A stretch of 64,000 nt of DNA, taken from positions 97,037 to 161,036 of the forward strand of contig CALZBJ010000005.1 of NCBI GenBank assembly GCA_945619025.1, given 5' to 3'. Position 1 is the stretch's first letter. Each line of letters starts with the position of its first letter. Position numbers and translations under genes: made by a program. Below, piece by piece: positions 35,581 through 43,168 of the stretch. Below the pieces are notes generated by a model, which made no database searches, was not told the origin of the DNA, and was given only the letters and a program-made list of their open reading frames with translations. The DNA is from CALZBJ01 sp945619025. GTDB lineage: Bacteria > Pseudomonadota > Gammaproteobacteria > Cardiobacteriales > Wohlfahrtiimonadaceae.

Positions 35581-38500
35581 ATATACTTTTAGTGTCGGAA
35601 TGTACTAAAAATGCCTTAAAAGAGACGCGCCGTGTGCTCGATCAATTTGCAGAGCGAACTGGAAGACGGACGTGGCAAACGGCGATTACGGAAGAGGGGC
35701 TTAAAACTCTGCACCGATTATTGCGTAAAACCGCCCGTAGAAATACCGCTGTAGCCTGTTTTTGGACGCGGGGACGCAATCGAACCGAGCTTTTATGGGT
35801 CGTGGGCGATCGTGGTCAATTTAATGCTCGTGGACGTGTTCCGACAAAGCGCACTCGAAGCGATATTTTACGAAAGGGGGATGAGCATACTTGGGCGTAT
35901 GGCAAAAGCATTCAAATTGTGGCGACGCTTGCTGCACTATTACATGATTTAGGCAAAGCGACACTTGGCTTTCAAAATAAACTTGAACTTACCCTAAAAA
36001 ATCGGCGGAGCGAGGCGGATCCTTATCGGCATGAATGGCTCTCGCTCCAACTCTTTGTGATGATGGTGAGTGATTGTAATACCAATGAGGAGGTATTGGA
36101 GCGATTAGAGCATTTCCGCGACTATCAGACAAAAAACCCCAATTGGTATCAGCCATTACATGCCCAAAAGCGTGATCAGATTCCGTTAGGTAAAAGGCCG
36201 GCCTTGGTGCAACTTTTAGGGTGGCTGATTGTTACGCATCACCGCATGCCATTTTTAGAAGAAAATTTTTATAAAACGGCGGTGCTTAAAGCAAAGCAAA
36301 ACGATAATAAAATACTGTTAAAGCTTAATCATCGGCGTTATTTTACCCATTTCATTAAGGCGCTTGACGGATGGACTCAGCAGTCGTGGACAGGTTATTC
36401 TGAGGCACAAAAAGAGCAGTTTTGGGCGCTGAAAGAACCGATTACTGAGAGTGATGCATGGTTAAATGAGCTTGCTCGTTGGGCAAAAAAAGGGCAGCGT
36501 GATCTCTCACTTCCAGAGGGTTTTATTACCAATCCGTTAATCTATTATTTAGCGCGCGTAACGCTGATGGTGGGTGACCATAACTATTCAAGTTTAACTG
36601 TAGAAGAATCGGATAAGGTTGTAAAACAGAAGCAGAGCAGTCTGCTTGCTAATACTGATCGAGATTTTAAAACGGGCAAAGTAACCCCAAAACAGACGCT
36701 CGATCAACATCTCATCGGGGTGAGCCGTTATGCGGCAAAGTTTGGTTATCTGTTACCACATCTTAAAGATCAACTCCCCGCACTCCCAAATCATCGGCCG
36801 TTTGTAAAACGCACCACCATCGAACGCTTTAAGTGGCAAGATAATGCCTATGATCTAGCCGAAAGTTTAAATGAAAAATCCCATACACAGGGCTTTTTTG
36901 GCGTCAATATGGCATCAACGGGGTGTGGTAAAACCACCTGTAACGCTCGGATTATGTATGCGTTACGAGATCAAAAATTAGGCGCGCGTTTTACCATTGC
37001 GCTTGGGCTTCGCGTTTTAACCTTACAGACAGGACAAGCTCTGCGTAAACAGCTTAATCTTGATGATGAGGCGCTTGCGGTACTGGTCGGTGGCGGTGCA
37101 CAAAAAAGTCTATTTGAGCTCAATAATGAAGAAAAGGAAAATGGGCAAGAGTCTTTTAATTTAGGCTCAGAATCGGTAGATCGATTAATCGAGGGGGCAA
37201 TTGACATCGGTGAAAGCAGTGCACAAATTGAAGCCTTTCAGACGCTCTTTTCAGATCAAAAAGGGCGACAATTGATGACGGCGCCACTTGTTTCATGCAC
37301 CATCGACCATCTCATTAACGCGAGTGAGTCGCTTCGTGGAGGGAGCCATATTGTGCCAATTTTACGGCTATTTACTGCTGATTTAATCTTAGATGAGCCC
37401 GATGATTTTGGCATTGAAGATCTCCCCGCATTAGCTCGATTAGTCTATCTCACCGGATTATTGGGTAGTCGAGTATTACTCTCTTCGGCCACATTAACGC
37501 CGGATTTGATCGCCGGACTGTTTGAGGCTTACCAAGCCGGCTATTCCCTTTGGAGAGCATCTCACGTAGAAGACGAAAACGATCAACCGCTTCCGATTGT
37601 GTGCGCGTGGTTTGATGAATTTAACGCCGAGAGTGCCGAGATTAAGGATAGTGATTATTTTGATATGATCCACAATCAGTTTGTGGCAAAACGGGTCAGC
37701 GCATTACATGAAAAAACGGCCAAGGGCATTAAACACCAAGCGCATATTCTGCCATTGCCAGAACCCTTTATTCCTGACAATCGTTTTCACGATATCGCAA
37801 GGCAAATTTTAGAAGAAGCAGGGCGACTTCACGATCATCATCACACCGCGTTTGATGATAAACGCATCAGCATGGGCTTGATACGGATTGCCAATATTAA
37901 GACGATTGTGGAGCTCGCACAGGCGCTCTACGCTACGGATATCAATCTTCCGGATACTGAGATTCATCTTGCGCTCTATCATTCACGGCAGGTGATGTTG
38001 GTACGCAATCAGCTTGAAACGGTGCTCGATCGCGTGCTTGAACGCAAAAATCCGGCAACATTAATTAATCACCCTGAGATTTCCGAGCGGATAGGCAAAA
38101 CAAGTGCTTCGAATCATCTCTTTATTGTGCTCGGCAGTCCCGTGACGGAGGTCGGGCGAGACCATGATTATGATTGGGCGATTGTAGAGCCTTCTTCGAT
38201 GCGCTCGATCATTCAGCTTGCAGGGCGCGTATGGCGCCATCGGGATCGTACAATTTCAGATTACCCCAATATCGCACTTCTCGGCGCACCATTTCGTGCG
38301 ATGAAAAGTCGAGATTTTGCGCTTGATAAGCCAGTTTTTCATTACCCCGGATTTGAGAGTGAAGAGGCGTTATTACATGCACATAAAACAGCGGAGGTGA
38401 TTTCGCCTGAGGCACTCCAAAGTATCGATTCCATTCCGCGAATTATGAGGCAGAAAGGCGAAATGATTGATGGGCGCTACGCGACACTTTCAGATCTAGA

Positions 38501-38966
38501 ACATGGCGTGATGCAGTCGTTATTAAACCCTAAATCCCCCAATTATGTAAATGCTTTTTGGGATGAGACGCTTGCCCATCATTTAACCGTTCATCAGCGT
38601 TTAATCTCGCCTTTTAGACGAAGCCGTAAAGAGTCGCTTTTCTTTGTCGAGCCCGATCTTGAGAGCCCGCAAGCATTGCCCTATACCATTCGCGAGGTGG
38701 AAAGTGCTCGCGAGAATCTCTTCTCAACGCAAGGATCGGCCAACGAACGAATTATGATTGAATTTCCTAATTTTGCCAAAAATCCACAGATAAAACCGTG
38801 GTTAACTTTTGATTTAAACGAGTTACTTGTGAAGTTATCTGATCGTTTAGGGGAAGAGAATATCACCTATTTAGCATATAAATATGCCCAAATTTCCCTA
38901 GAGATGACCACGTACGGCGGAGAAGCTCGCGAATGGAAATATTATCCGACCGTGGGATTTTGGTAG
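35577..38966 (+). CDS. cas3: Type I-F Cas2-Cas3 fusion nuclease-helicase
   Basis: 1129 residues with the three fused parts seen only in type I-F. Residues 1-85 are Cas2-like (MNILLVSECT). An HD nuclease follows, with LLHDLGKATLGFQNKL (HD at 123-124). The SF2 helicase has Walker A in MASTGCGKTTCNARIM (near 450), Walker B LILDEPDDF (near 605) and SSATLTPDL (near 637). A C-terminal accessory domain ends the protein. The Cas2 part joins Cas1 in adaptation; HD and helicase degrade target DNA when recruited by Csy. No frameshift or lost motif is visible. Confidence 0.97.
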   Translation: MNILLVSECTKNALKETRRVLDQFAERTGRRTWQTAITEEGLKTLHRLLRKTARRNTAVACFWTRGRNRTELLWVVGDRGQFNARGRVPTKRTRSDILRKGDEHTWAYGKSIQIVATLAALLHDLGKATLGFQNKLELTLKNRRSEADPYRHEWLSLQLFVMMVSDCNTNEEVLERLEHFRDYQTKNPNWYQPLHAQKRDQIPLGKRPALVQLLGWLIVTHHRMPFLEENFYKTAVLKAKQNDNKILLKLNHRRYFTHFIKALDGWTQQSWTGYSEAQKEQFWALKEPITESDAWLNELARWAKKGQRDLSLPEGFITNPLIYYLARVTLMVGDHNYSSLTVEESDKVVKQKQSSLLANTDRDFKTGKVTPKQTLDQHLIGVSRYAAKFGYLLPHLKDQLPALPNHRPFVKRTTIERFKWQDNAYDLAESLNEKSHTQGFFGVNMASTGCGKTTCNARIMYALRDQKLGARFTIALGLRVLTLQTGQALRKQLNLDDEALAVLVGGGAQKSLFELNNEEKENGQESFNLGSESVDRLIEGAIDIGESSAQIEAFQTLFSDQKGRQLMTAPLVSCTIDHLINASESLRGGSHIVPILRLFTADLILDEPDDFGIEDLPALARLVYLTGLLGSRVLLSSATLTPDLIAGLFEAYQAGYSLWRASHVEDENDQPLPIVCAWFDEFNAESAEIKDSDYFDMIHNQFVAKRVSALHEKTAKGIKHQAHILPLPEPFIPDNRFHDIARQILEEAGRLHDHHHTAFDDKRISMGLIRIANIKTIVELAQALYATDINLPDTEIHLALYHSRQVMLVRNQLETVLDRVLERKNPATLINHPEISERIGKTSASNHLFIVLGSPVTEVGRDHDYDWAIVEPSSMRSIIQLAGRVWRHRDRTISDYPNIALLGAPFRAMKSRDFALDKPVFHYPGFESEEALLHAHKTAEVISPEALQSIDSIPRIMRQKGEMIDGRYATLSDLEHGVMQSLLNPKSPNYVNAFWDETLAHHLTVHQRLISPFRRSRKESLFFVEPDLESPQALPYTIREVESARENLFSTQGSANERIMIEFPNFAKNPQIKPWLTFDLNELLVKLSDRLGEENITYLAYKYAQISLEMTTYGGEAREWKYYPTVGFW

Positions 38967-39019
38967 AAAGAGAAATCATTTATGACACGAACATTTTTAA
39001 ATTTTAACAGGAGGAATCT

Positions 39020-40408
39020 ATGAGCCTCATAACAAAAGAGGATGTGATCAATGCGATTCGGCAATTTCTGTCCGATCGGCTTAATGATCCAACACGGTTA
39101 CCGAAAGAGGAGCGCGCGCTTGAGCGTTTAAAAGAATCGGGCGATGATGCGAAGATTGAAGCGCAGATGGAGAAGATTGCCAATCTAAAAGAACAACATG
39201 AGTTTGAGATATGGATTGAAAATGCAGCAACACGTCTTACTCAGCAGCTAAAATTTGGAACACATATATCAAAAGGAATTCACTCCGCTTCTAAAGGGGA
39301 TAATATCAATTTAAATATGATTGATATAAAACCGTTGCCGAAAGGATATGTTGGTTCTCAGTCGCTTAAGCATTTGGAAGTTGATGCGAGTGGAAGTGCA
39401 TCAGCGTTACCGTTGGCAGCTTTTTTCTTATGCGAGGTTGTTGAAGGTGTGTCGATTAGAGATTTGTTACAAACAAATCATTCAGCATTGAAAGGGGCTT
39501 TTTCCGAGAATCCGATTAAGTCAGATGAATATCAAGCGCTGTTTGAGGCTGCGTTGAATAATCAAATAGAATCTCCTGAAACATCAGAGCTTAATAAGCA
39601 GATCTTATGGCCATTTCAAGATGGAATTAATTCGATTCATCAGGATCAGTATTTAAATCTAGTGCCACTGTATCCAATAAGCTTAGCTAATCAGCTCTAT
39701 TTTAAAGTACGTGAGCAATATTCTGATGAGAATAGAGAAAATAGAAAAAATCGTTATAAAAAAACAGCATTAAAAAAATCTTATCATTCACATGTTGACT
39801 TAGCGGTTGTAAAACTAGGTGGTGCAAACGCACAAAATGTGAGCCAATTGAATAAACGCCAAAATGGTGTGAATTATTTAATTCCCTCGATCCCACCCCA
39901 AATGAGAGAGCAGAAGGGATATCGTCCACGTAAGGGGAGTCGCTCGCTTTTTAGTGACAGTCTGAGCCGATATTTCTTGTGTAAAGAAGGATTATCGCTC
40001 ATGGTGCGCGCGATTAAGAGTCAGCAGAATCGAGTTGGCATTCGTTCGATGCGGGAAGAGGGATTCGATTTGATTATCGCTGGAATTTTTTCCATTGCGC
40101 GGAATTTGCAAAAAGAACCAGGCTGGAGTGAGTTTTCCTCGCTGGCAGAAGAGGAGCGTTTTTGGCTTGACCCAGCCTTTAAAGCGCTACTCATTGAGGA
40201 GGGGCGAGCGAGCCAATTTGAAGACGAGGAGGCGTGGCTCGATCTGATCGAACGCCGCTTTGCCAATTGGTTAAGTGAAGCGTTAAAAAAACAGGTGGGA
40301 GCAGAAAAAGCGCGCGAATTTGATGATACAGAGGTGCGTGAATGGCGCTTGAATTTCCGCGAGGCCGTTAACGCAAGCCGTCGCCGCAGTGAGGAGGCAT
40401 TTAAATGA
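39020..40408 (+). CDS. csy1: Type I-F Csy1 (Cas8f), large subunit of the Csy complex
   Basis: A 462-residue protein matching Cas8f in length and position. The N-terminus is helical and charged (IRQFLSDRLNDPTRLPKEERALERL). The middle has SHVDLAVVKLGGANAQNVSQLNKRQNG, a stretch shared by Csy1 proteins, and the tail ends VREWRLNFREAVNASRRRSEEAF. Csy1 with Csy2 binds the crRNA 5' handle and reads the PAM. Start ATG at 39020, after AGGAGGAA. It ends in a 4-nt overlap with csy2. The central 39290-39900 part has more A/T at third positions than its neighbours. Confidence 0.93.
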   Translation: MSLITKEDVINAIRQFLSDRLNDPTRLPKEERALERLKESGDDAKIEAQMEKIANLKEQHEFEIWIENAATRLTQQLKFGTHISKGIHSASKGDNINLNMIDIKPLPKGYVGSQSLKHLEVDASGSASALPLAAFFLCEVVEGVSIRDLLQTNHSALKGAFSENPIKSDEYQALFEAALNNQIESPETSELNKQILWPFQDGINSIHQDQYLNLVPLYPISLANQLYFKVREQYSDENRENRKNRYKKTALKKSYHSHVDLAVVKLGGANAQNVSQLNKRQNGVNYLIPSIPPQMREQKGYRPRKGSRSLFSDSLSRYFLCKEGLSLMVRAIKSQQNRVGIRSMREEGFDLIIAGIFSIARNLQKEPGWSEFSSLAEEERFWLDPAFKALLIEEGRASQFEDEEAWLDLIERRFANWLSEALKKQVGAEKAREFDDTEVREWRLNFREAVNASRRRSEEAFK

Positions 40409-41370
40409 ATGATGAATATGAATTAAGCCATTATCTACTGATCGATGAGATTGAAATTCAAAATGCGAATGCGATCTCAAGCCCGATTACCTACGGCTTT
40501 CCTGCCATTAATGGATTTCTCGGTGCGATTCATGCATTGAGCCGAAAAATTCCGCAAGAGGCTTATGAAAAGCCCTTTCTATTTGATGGGGTTTTGATCG
40601 CAAGTCATGAAGTTGATCTGCAGGTTTTTAGACGGAATCCTTACAGCGATTACACCTTTAATCAGACGCGTAATCCTGTATTACGTACCGGAAAAACGCC
40701 ATCGATTATTGAAGAAGGGCGCGTTCATTTGACCGTGAGCTTAGTGGTGGAGATTAAAGCAGAAGATGGCATCGCGTTCGATAGTGAGGAAGAAGGTGCG
40801 ATGCTGCTGAGCTGGGTGAAAAACAGGCTCATGGAGCAACGCATTGCGGGCGGCTCGGTGCAGAAAATCGGTCATATTGAGCTGATTGATTCCTCTGATA
40901 TCGATACATTAGTGCCTAAATTGTTACCGGCGTTTGTGTTAATGGAGGCGACGGATCAATTTAAAGTGCTCTATCAAACCTTGCAGACAGATGAGAAAGG
41001 GGGCGAGAAAGGGGCTAAGAAAGATCCTTTAGATCTCCTCCTTGAAACGGCAACGCTCCATTTTAAACCGCATGATGAGGCGCAAGAGAGTGGAGAATCA
41101 AGAGATTGGCGCGTGGAGAATATCAAACAAGGGCAAGGGTGGTTGGTGCCGATTCCTGTGGGATATCAAGCGATTTTTAGGAAGTTTGAACCAGGCGAAT
41201 TAACCCATGCGCGGACCGATCAATACCCAAGCCAATATGTCGAGCCGATCTATACATTGGGCAAATGGGTCTTTCCTCATCGATTAACCTCGCAATTAGC
41301 GAATGCATTTTGGCGATATCAGACGAGTGATGATGAGCTTTATTTGATCACTCAAGCATCAAACGAATAA
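40405..41370 (+). CDS. csy2: Type I-F Csy2 (Cas5f)
   Basis: The 321-residue Csy2 has a RAMP-like fold signature: YLLIDEIEIQNANAISSPITYGFPAINGFLGAIHALSR near the N-terminus, typical of Csy2, and LVPIPVGYQAI near residue 250. With Csy1 it caps the 5' end of the crRNA. The start overlaps the csy1 stop (ATGA at 40405). It ends 39 nt before csy3. Length is at the family norm. Confidence 0.94.
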   Translation: MNDEYELSHYLLIDEIEIQNANAISSPITYGFPAINGFLGAIHALSRKIPQEAYEKPFLFDGVLIASHEVDLQVFRRNPYSDYTFNQTRNPVLRTGKTPSIIEEGRVHLTVSLVVEIKAEDGIAFDSEEEGAMLLSWVKNRLMEQRIAGGSVQKIGHIELIDSSDIDTLVPKLLPAFVLMEATDQFKVLYQTLQTDEKGGEKGAKKDPLDLLLETATLHFKPHDEAQESGESRDWRVENIKQGQGWLVPIPVGYQAIFRKFEPGELTHARTDQYPSQYVEPIYTLGKWVFPHRLTSQLANAFWRYQTSDDELYLITQASNE

Positions 41371-41409
41371 TTTTATCTAGATATAGTTTTAATTTAAAAG
41401 GAGTCTATT

Positions 41410-42420
41410 ATGAGTCAATTAAAAACAGCATCAGTCCTTGCTTTCGAGCGTAATCTTGATCTTTCGGATGGTATTTTCAGACAAAAGAAAAGTACCGATC
41501 CTAACAGTGAGGCAATTGCGGTTAAAGTCACCGAAAAATCGGTTCGAGGCACTATTTCTAATCGTTTAAAAGCGGCAATTATTAAAGACCCAGCGAAGCT
41601 TGACGCTGAAGTTGAAAAGGCGAACTTACAACGGGTGGATGTGGCGATGCTCAATCATGATTACGATACCCTCGTGATCGACTGGAGTTGTAAAGCGCTC
41701 CCTTTTACCGGCAAACCTTGCGTATGTAATGATCAAGCCTATCAAACGCGGCTTTATGAAGTGGTTAATGGCTATCTTGATCAACATGGAACGCGAGAAT
41801 TATCACGCCGTTATGCGATTAATATTGTGAATGGTCGCTGGTTATGGCGCAATCGAATTGGAGCAAAAAATCTAACGATTTCGGTTTTTTATGAAGAAGA
41901 TGGTCAATCCAAAACGCTTGAATTTCCGCAGGCTAAAGACTACTCATTAAACTCGTTTGATGAGATGAATGATTCAATTCAAACCCTCGCAAATCTCATT
42001 GAAAAGGGCTTTGATCGCGATCAGGATTTTGTCATGTTTACCGTTCGCGCGGAGGCAATTGTTGGATTTGGGCAAGAGGTATATCCATCGCAAGAGCTGA
42101 TTTTAGATACTGGTAAAGAGAAGAGTAAAGTGCTCTATGAGGTGGATGGGTTTGCCGCAATGCACTCGCAAAAAATTGGCAACGCAATTCGCACCATCGA
42201 TGATTGGTATGAGGGGGCAGAATTTCCGGTCGCGGTTGAACCGTACGCTGCGGTAACCACACTCGGCACCGCTTTCCGTCAGCCAAAACAGAAACAAGAT
42301 TTTTACACGCTATTTGATAATTGGGTGTTAAAAGGGGAAGAACCATCGCTTGAACAGCAACATTATGTGATCGCCGTCCTCATTCGCGGAGGCGTATTTG
42401 GCGAGAGTGGGAAGGAGTAA
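41410..42420 (+). CDS. csy3: Type I-F Csy3 (Cas7f), backbone subunit
   Basis: A 336-residue Cas7-type RAMP. Family signatures include LKTASVLAFERNLDLSDGIF at the start, ANLQRVDVAMLNHDYDTLVIDW, SRRYAINIVNGRWLWRNRIGA and the C-terminal region HYVIAVLIRGGVFGESGKE. Six copies normally form the helical backbone along the crRNA spacer. ATG at 41410 follows AAAAGGAG. It is the most conserved Csy gene and has a normal length. Confidence 0.97.
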   Translation: MSQLKTASVLAFERNLDLSDGIFRQKKSTDPNSEAIAVKVTEKSVRGTISNRLKAAIIKDPAKLDAEVEKANLQRVDVAMLNHDYDTLVIDWSCKALPFTGKPCVCNDQAYQTRLYEVVNGYLDQHGTRELSRRYAINIVNGRWLWRNRIGAKNLTISVFYEEDGQSKTLEFPQAKDYSLNSFDEMNDSIQTLANLIEKGFDRDQDFVMFTVRAEAIVGFGQEVYPSQELILDTGKEKSKVLYEVDGFAAMHSQKIGNAIRTIDDWYEGAEFPVAVEPYAAVTTLGTAFRQPKQKQDFYTLFDNWVLKGEEPSLEQQHYVIAVLIRGGVFGESGKE

Positions 42421-42422
42421 TC

Positions 42423-42995
42423 ATGAGTGAATTAACACATTATTTCGAGCTTAAAGCCATTCCCCAAGCGGAGATGACGCAAAATGAGATTATGAGTCTT
42501 CTTTTTGAGGGAGTTCATCGTCAATTACCTCCGTTTAAAGGGCGCGTCGGCATTGGTTTTCCGGGATATGGGCGTGATCGTTCAGTGGGGGGGATTATTC
42601 GTCTTTTTGGTAATGAAGAGGATATTACCGCGCTGAACCAAATGCTTCATAGTCAAAGTGAGATGACAGATTATGCGCTTATGACGGTCACTAAGCCAAT
42701 CCCTTCAAAGGTACGTGGACATTATCAATTTCGCCGATTGCGCCGTAAAGGGATGAGCGATCTTCGTCGTGCAAAAGCGCGGTTAACTCAGCAAGGAAAA
42801 TGGAATGAAGAGGTTAGCGAACGAATGATTGCTCATTTTGATCGCCCCATGACCGAGCCATTTTTACGGATTCAGAGCCAATCAACCGGTCAGAAATTTT
42901 CCCTTTGGATTAAACGAAGACGGATCAACGAATCCGACGAGGGGGTATTTAGCCATTACGGATTAAGTCACACTCGAACGATTCCTAATTTTTAA
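42423..42995 (+). CDS. cas6f: Type I-F Csy4 (Cas6f), crRNA-processing endoribonuclease
   Basis: 190 residues with the Cas6f pattern. LLFEGVHRQL near the N-terminus carries the catalytic histidine (H32). An arginine-rich region (FRRLRRKGMSDLRRAKAR) matches the helix that binds the repeat stem in its major groove. The C-terminus FSHYGLSHTRTIPNF is the family signature. It cuts the pre-crRNA at the 3' base of the repeat hairpin, leaving the 8-nt 5' handle CTTAGAAA. The gene starts 2 nt after csy3 and directly precedes the leader. Confidence 0.96.
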   Translation: MSELTHYFELKAIPQAEMTQNEIMSLLFEGVHRQLPPFKGRVGIGFPGYGRDRSVGGIIRLFGNEEDITALNQMLHSQSEMTDYALMTVTKPIPSKVRGHYQFRRLRRKGMSDLRRAKARLTQQGKWNEEVSERMIAHFDRPMTEPFLRIQSQSTGQKFSLWIKRRRINESDEGVFSHYGLSHTRTIPNF

Positions 42996-43036
42996 TTAAT
43001 CACAATAACGATCTGCATGATCATAAACCCTTTATT

Positions 43037-43110
43037 AAACCCTAATTTTTGCTCTGCATATAACTCATTGATTTTAATGGTTATAAAAAAGGCTCTAAAA
43101 ATTAGGGTTT
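43037..43110. repeat. Leader inverted repeat, 14-bp arms
   Basis: AAACCCTAATTTTT at 43037-43050 and its exact complement AAAAATTAGGGTTT at 43097-43110 are separated by 46 bp holding the IHF site. An extra AAACCC copy lies just upstream at 43025-43030. Confidence 0.85.
43061..43073 (-). promoter_or_regulatory. IHF binding site in the leader
   Basis: TAACTCATTGATT is the reverse complement of AATCAATGAGTTA, a full match to the IHF consensus WATCAANNNNTTR. It lies about 96-108 bp upstream of the first repeat. Confidence 0.75.
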
Positions 43111-43137
43111 TAAGGGTGATGTTCTTTAACAATTAGG

Positions 43138-43143
43138 TATAAT
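43138..43143 (+). promoter_or_regulatory. Probable -10 element of the CRISPR array promoter
   Basis: A perfect TATAAT, 25 bp before the first repeat. No convincing -35 hexamer is seen at 16-18 bp. The predicted start near 43150 falls at the leader-end stem. Confidence 0.5.
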
Positions 43144-43168
43144 CGAACCTCTAGAGATTTTATCTCTA

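Larger units (their letters stand above)
42996..43168 (+). promoter_or_regulatory. CRISPR leader
   Basis: The 173-bp AT-rich segment lies between cas6f and the first repeat. It contains a perfect IHF site at 43061-43073, flanked by the arms of a perfect 14-bp inverted repeat (43037-43050 and 43097-43110), a TATAAT at 43138-43143 as the likely array promoter -10, and an 8-bp stem (43151-43158 with 43162-43169) that reaches the first base of the first repeat. In type I-F systems IHF-bent leaders direct Cas1/Cas2-3 to the first repeat. The orientation is supported by the degenerate repeat at the other end. Confidence 0.9.

Noticed and set aside
43037..43110. The leader inverted repeat as a terminator for the cas operon
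   Set aside because: The stem is AT-rich with a 46-nt loop and no following T-tract; a role in integration or IHF geometry fits better.
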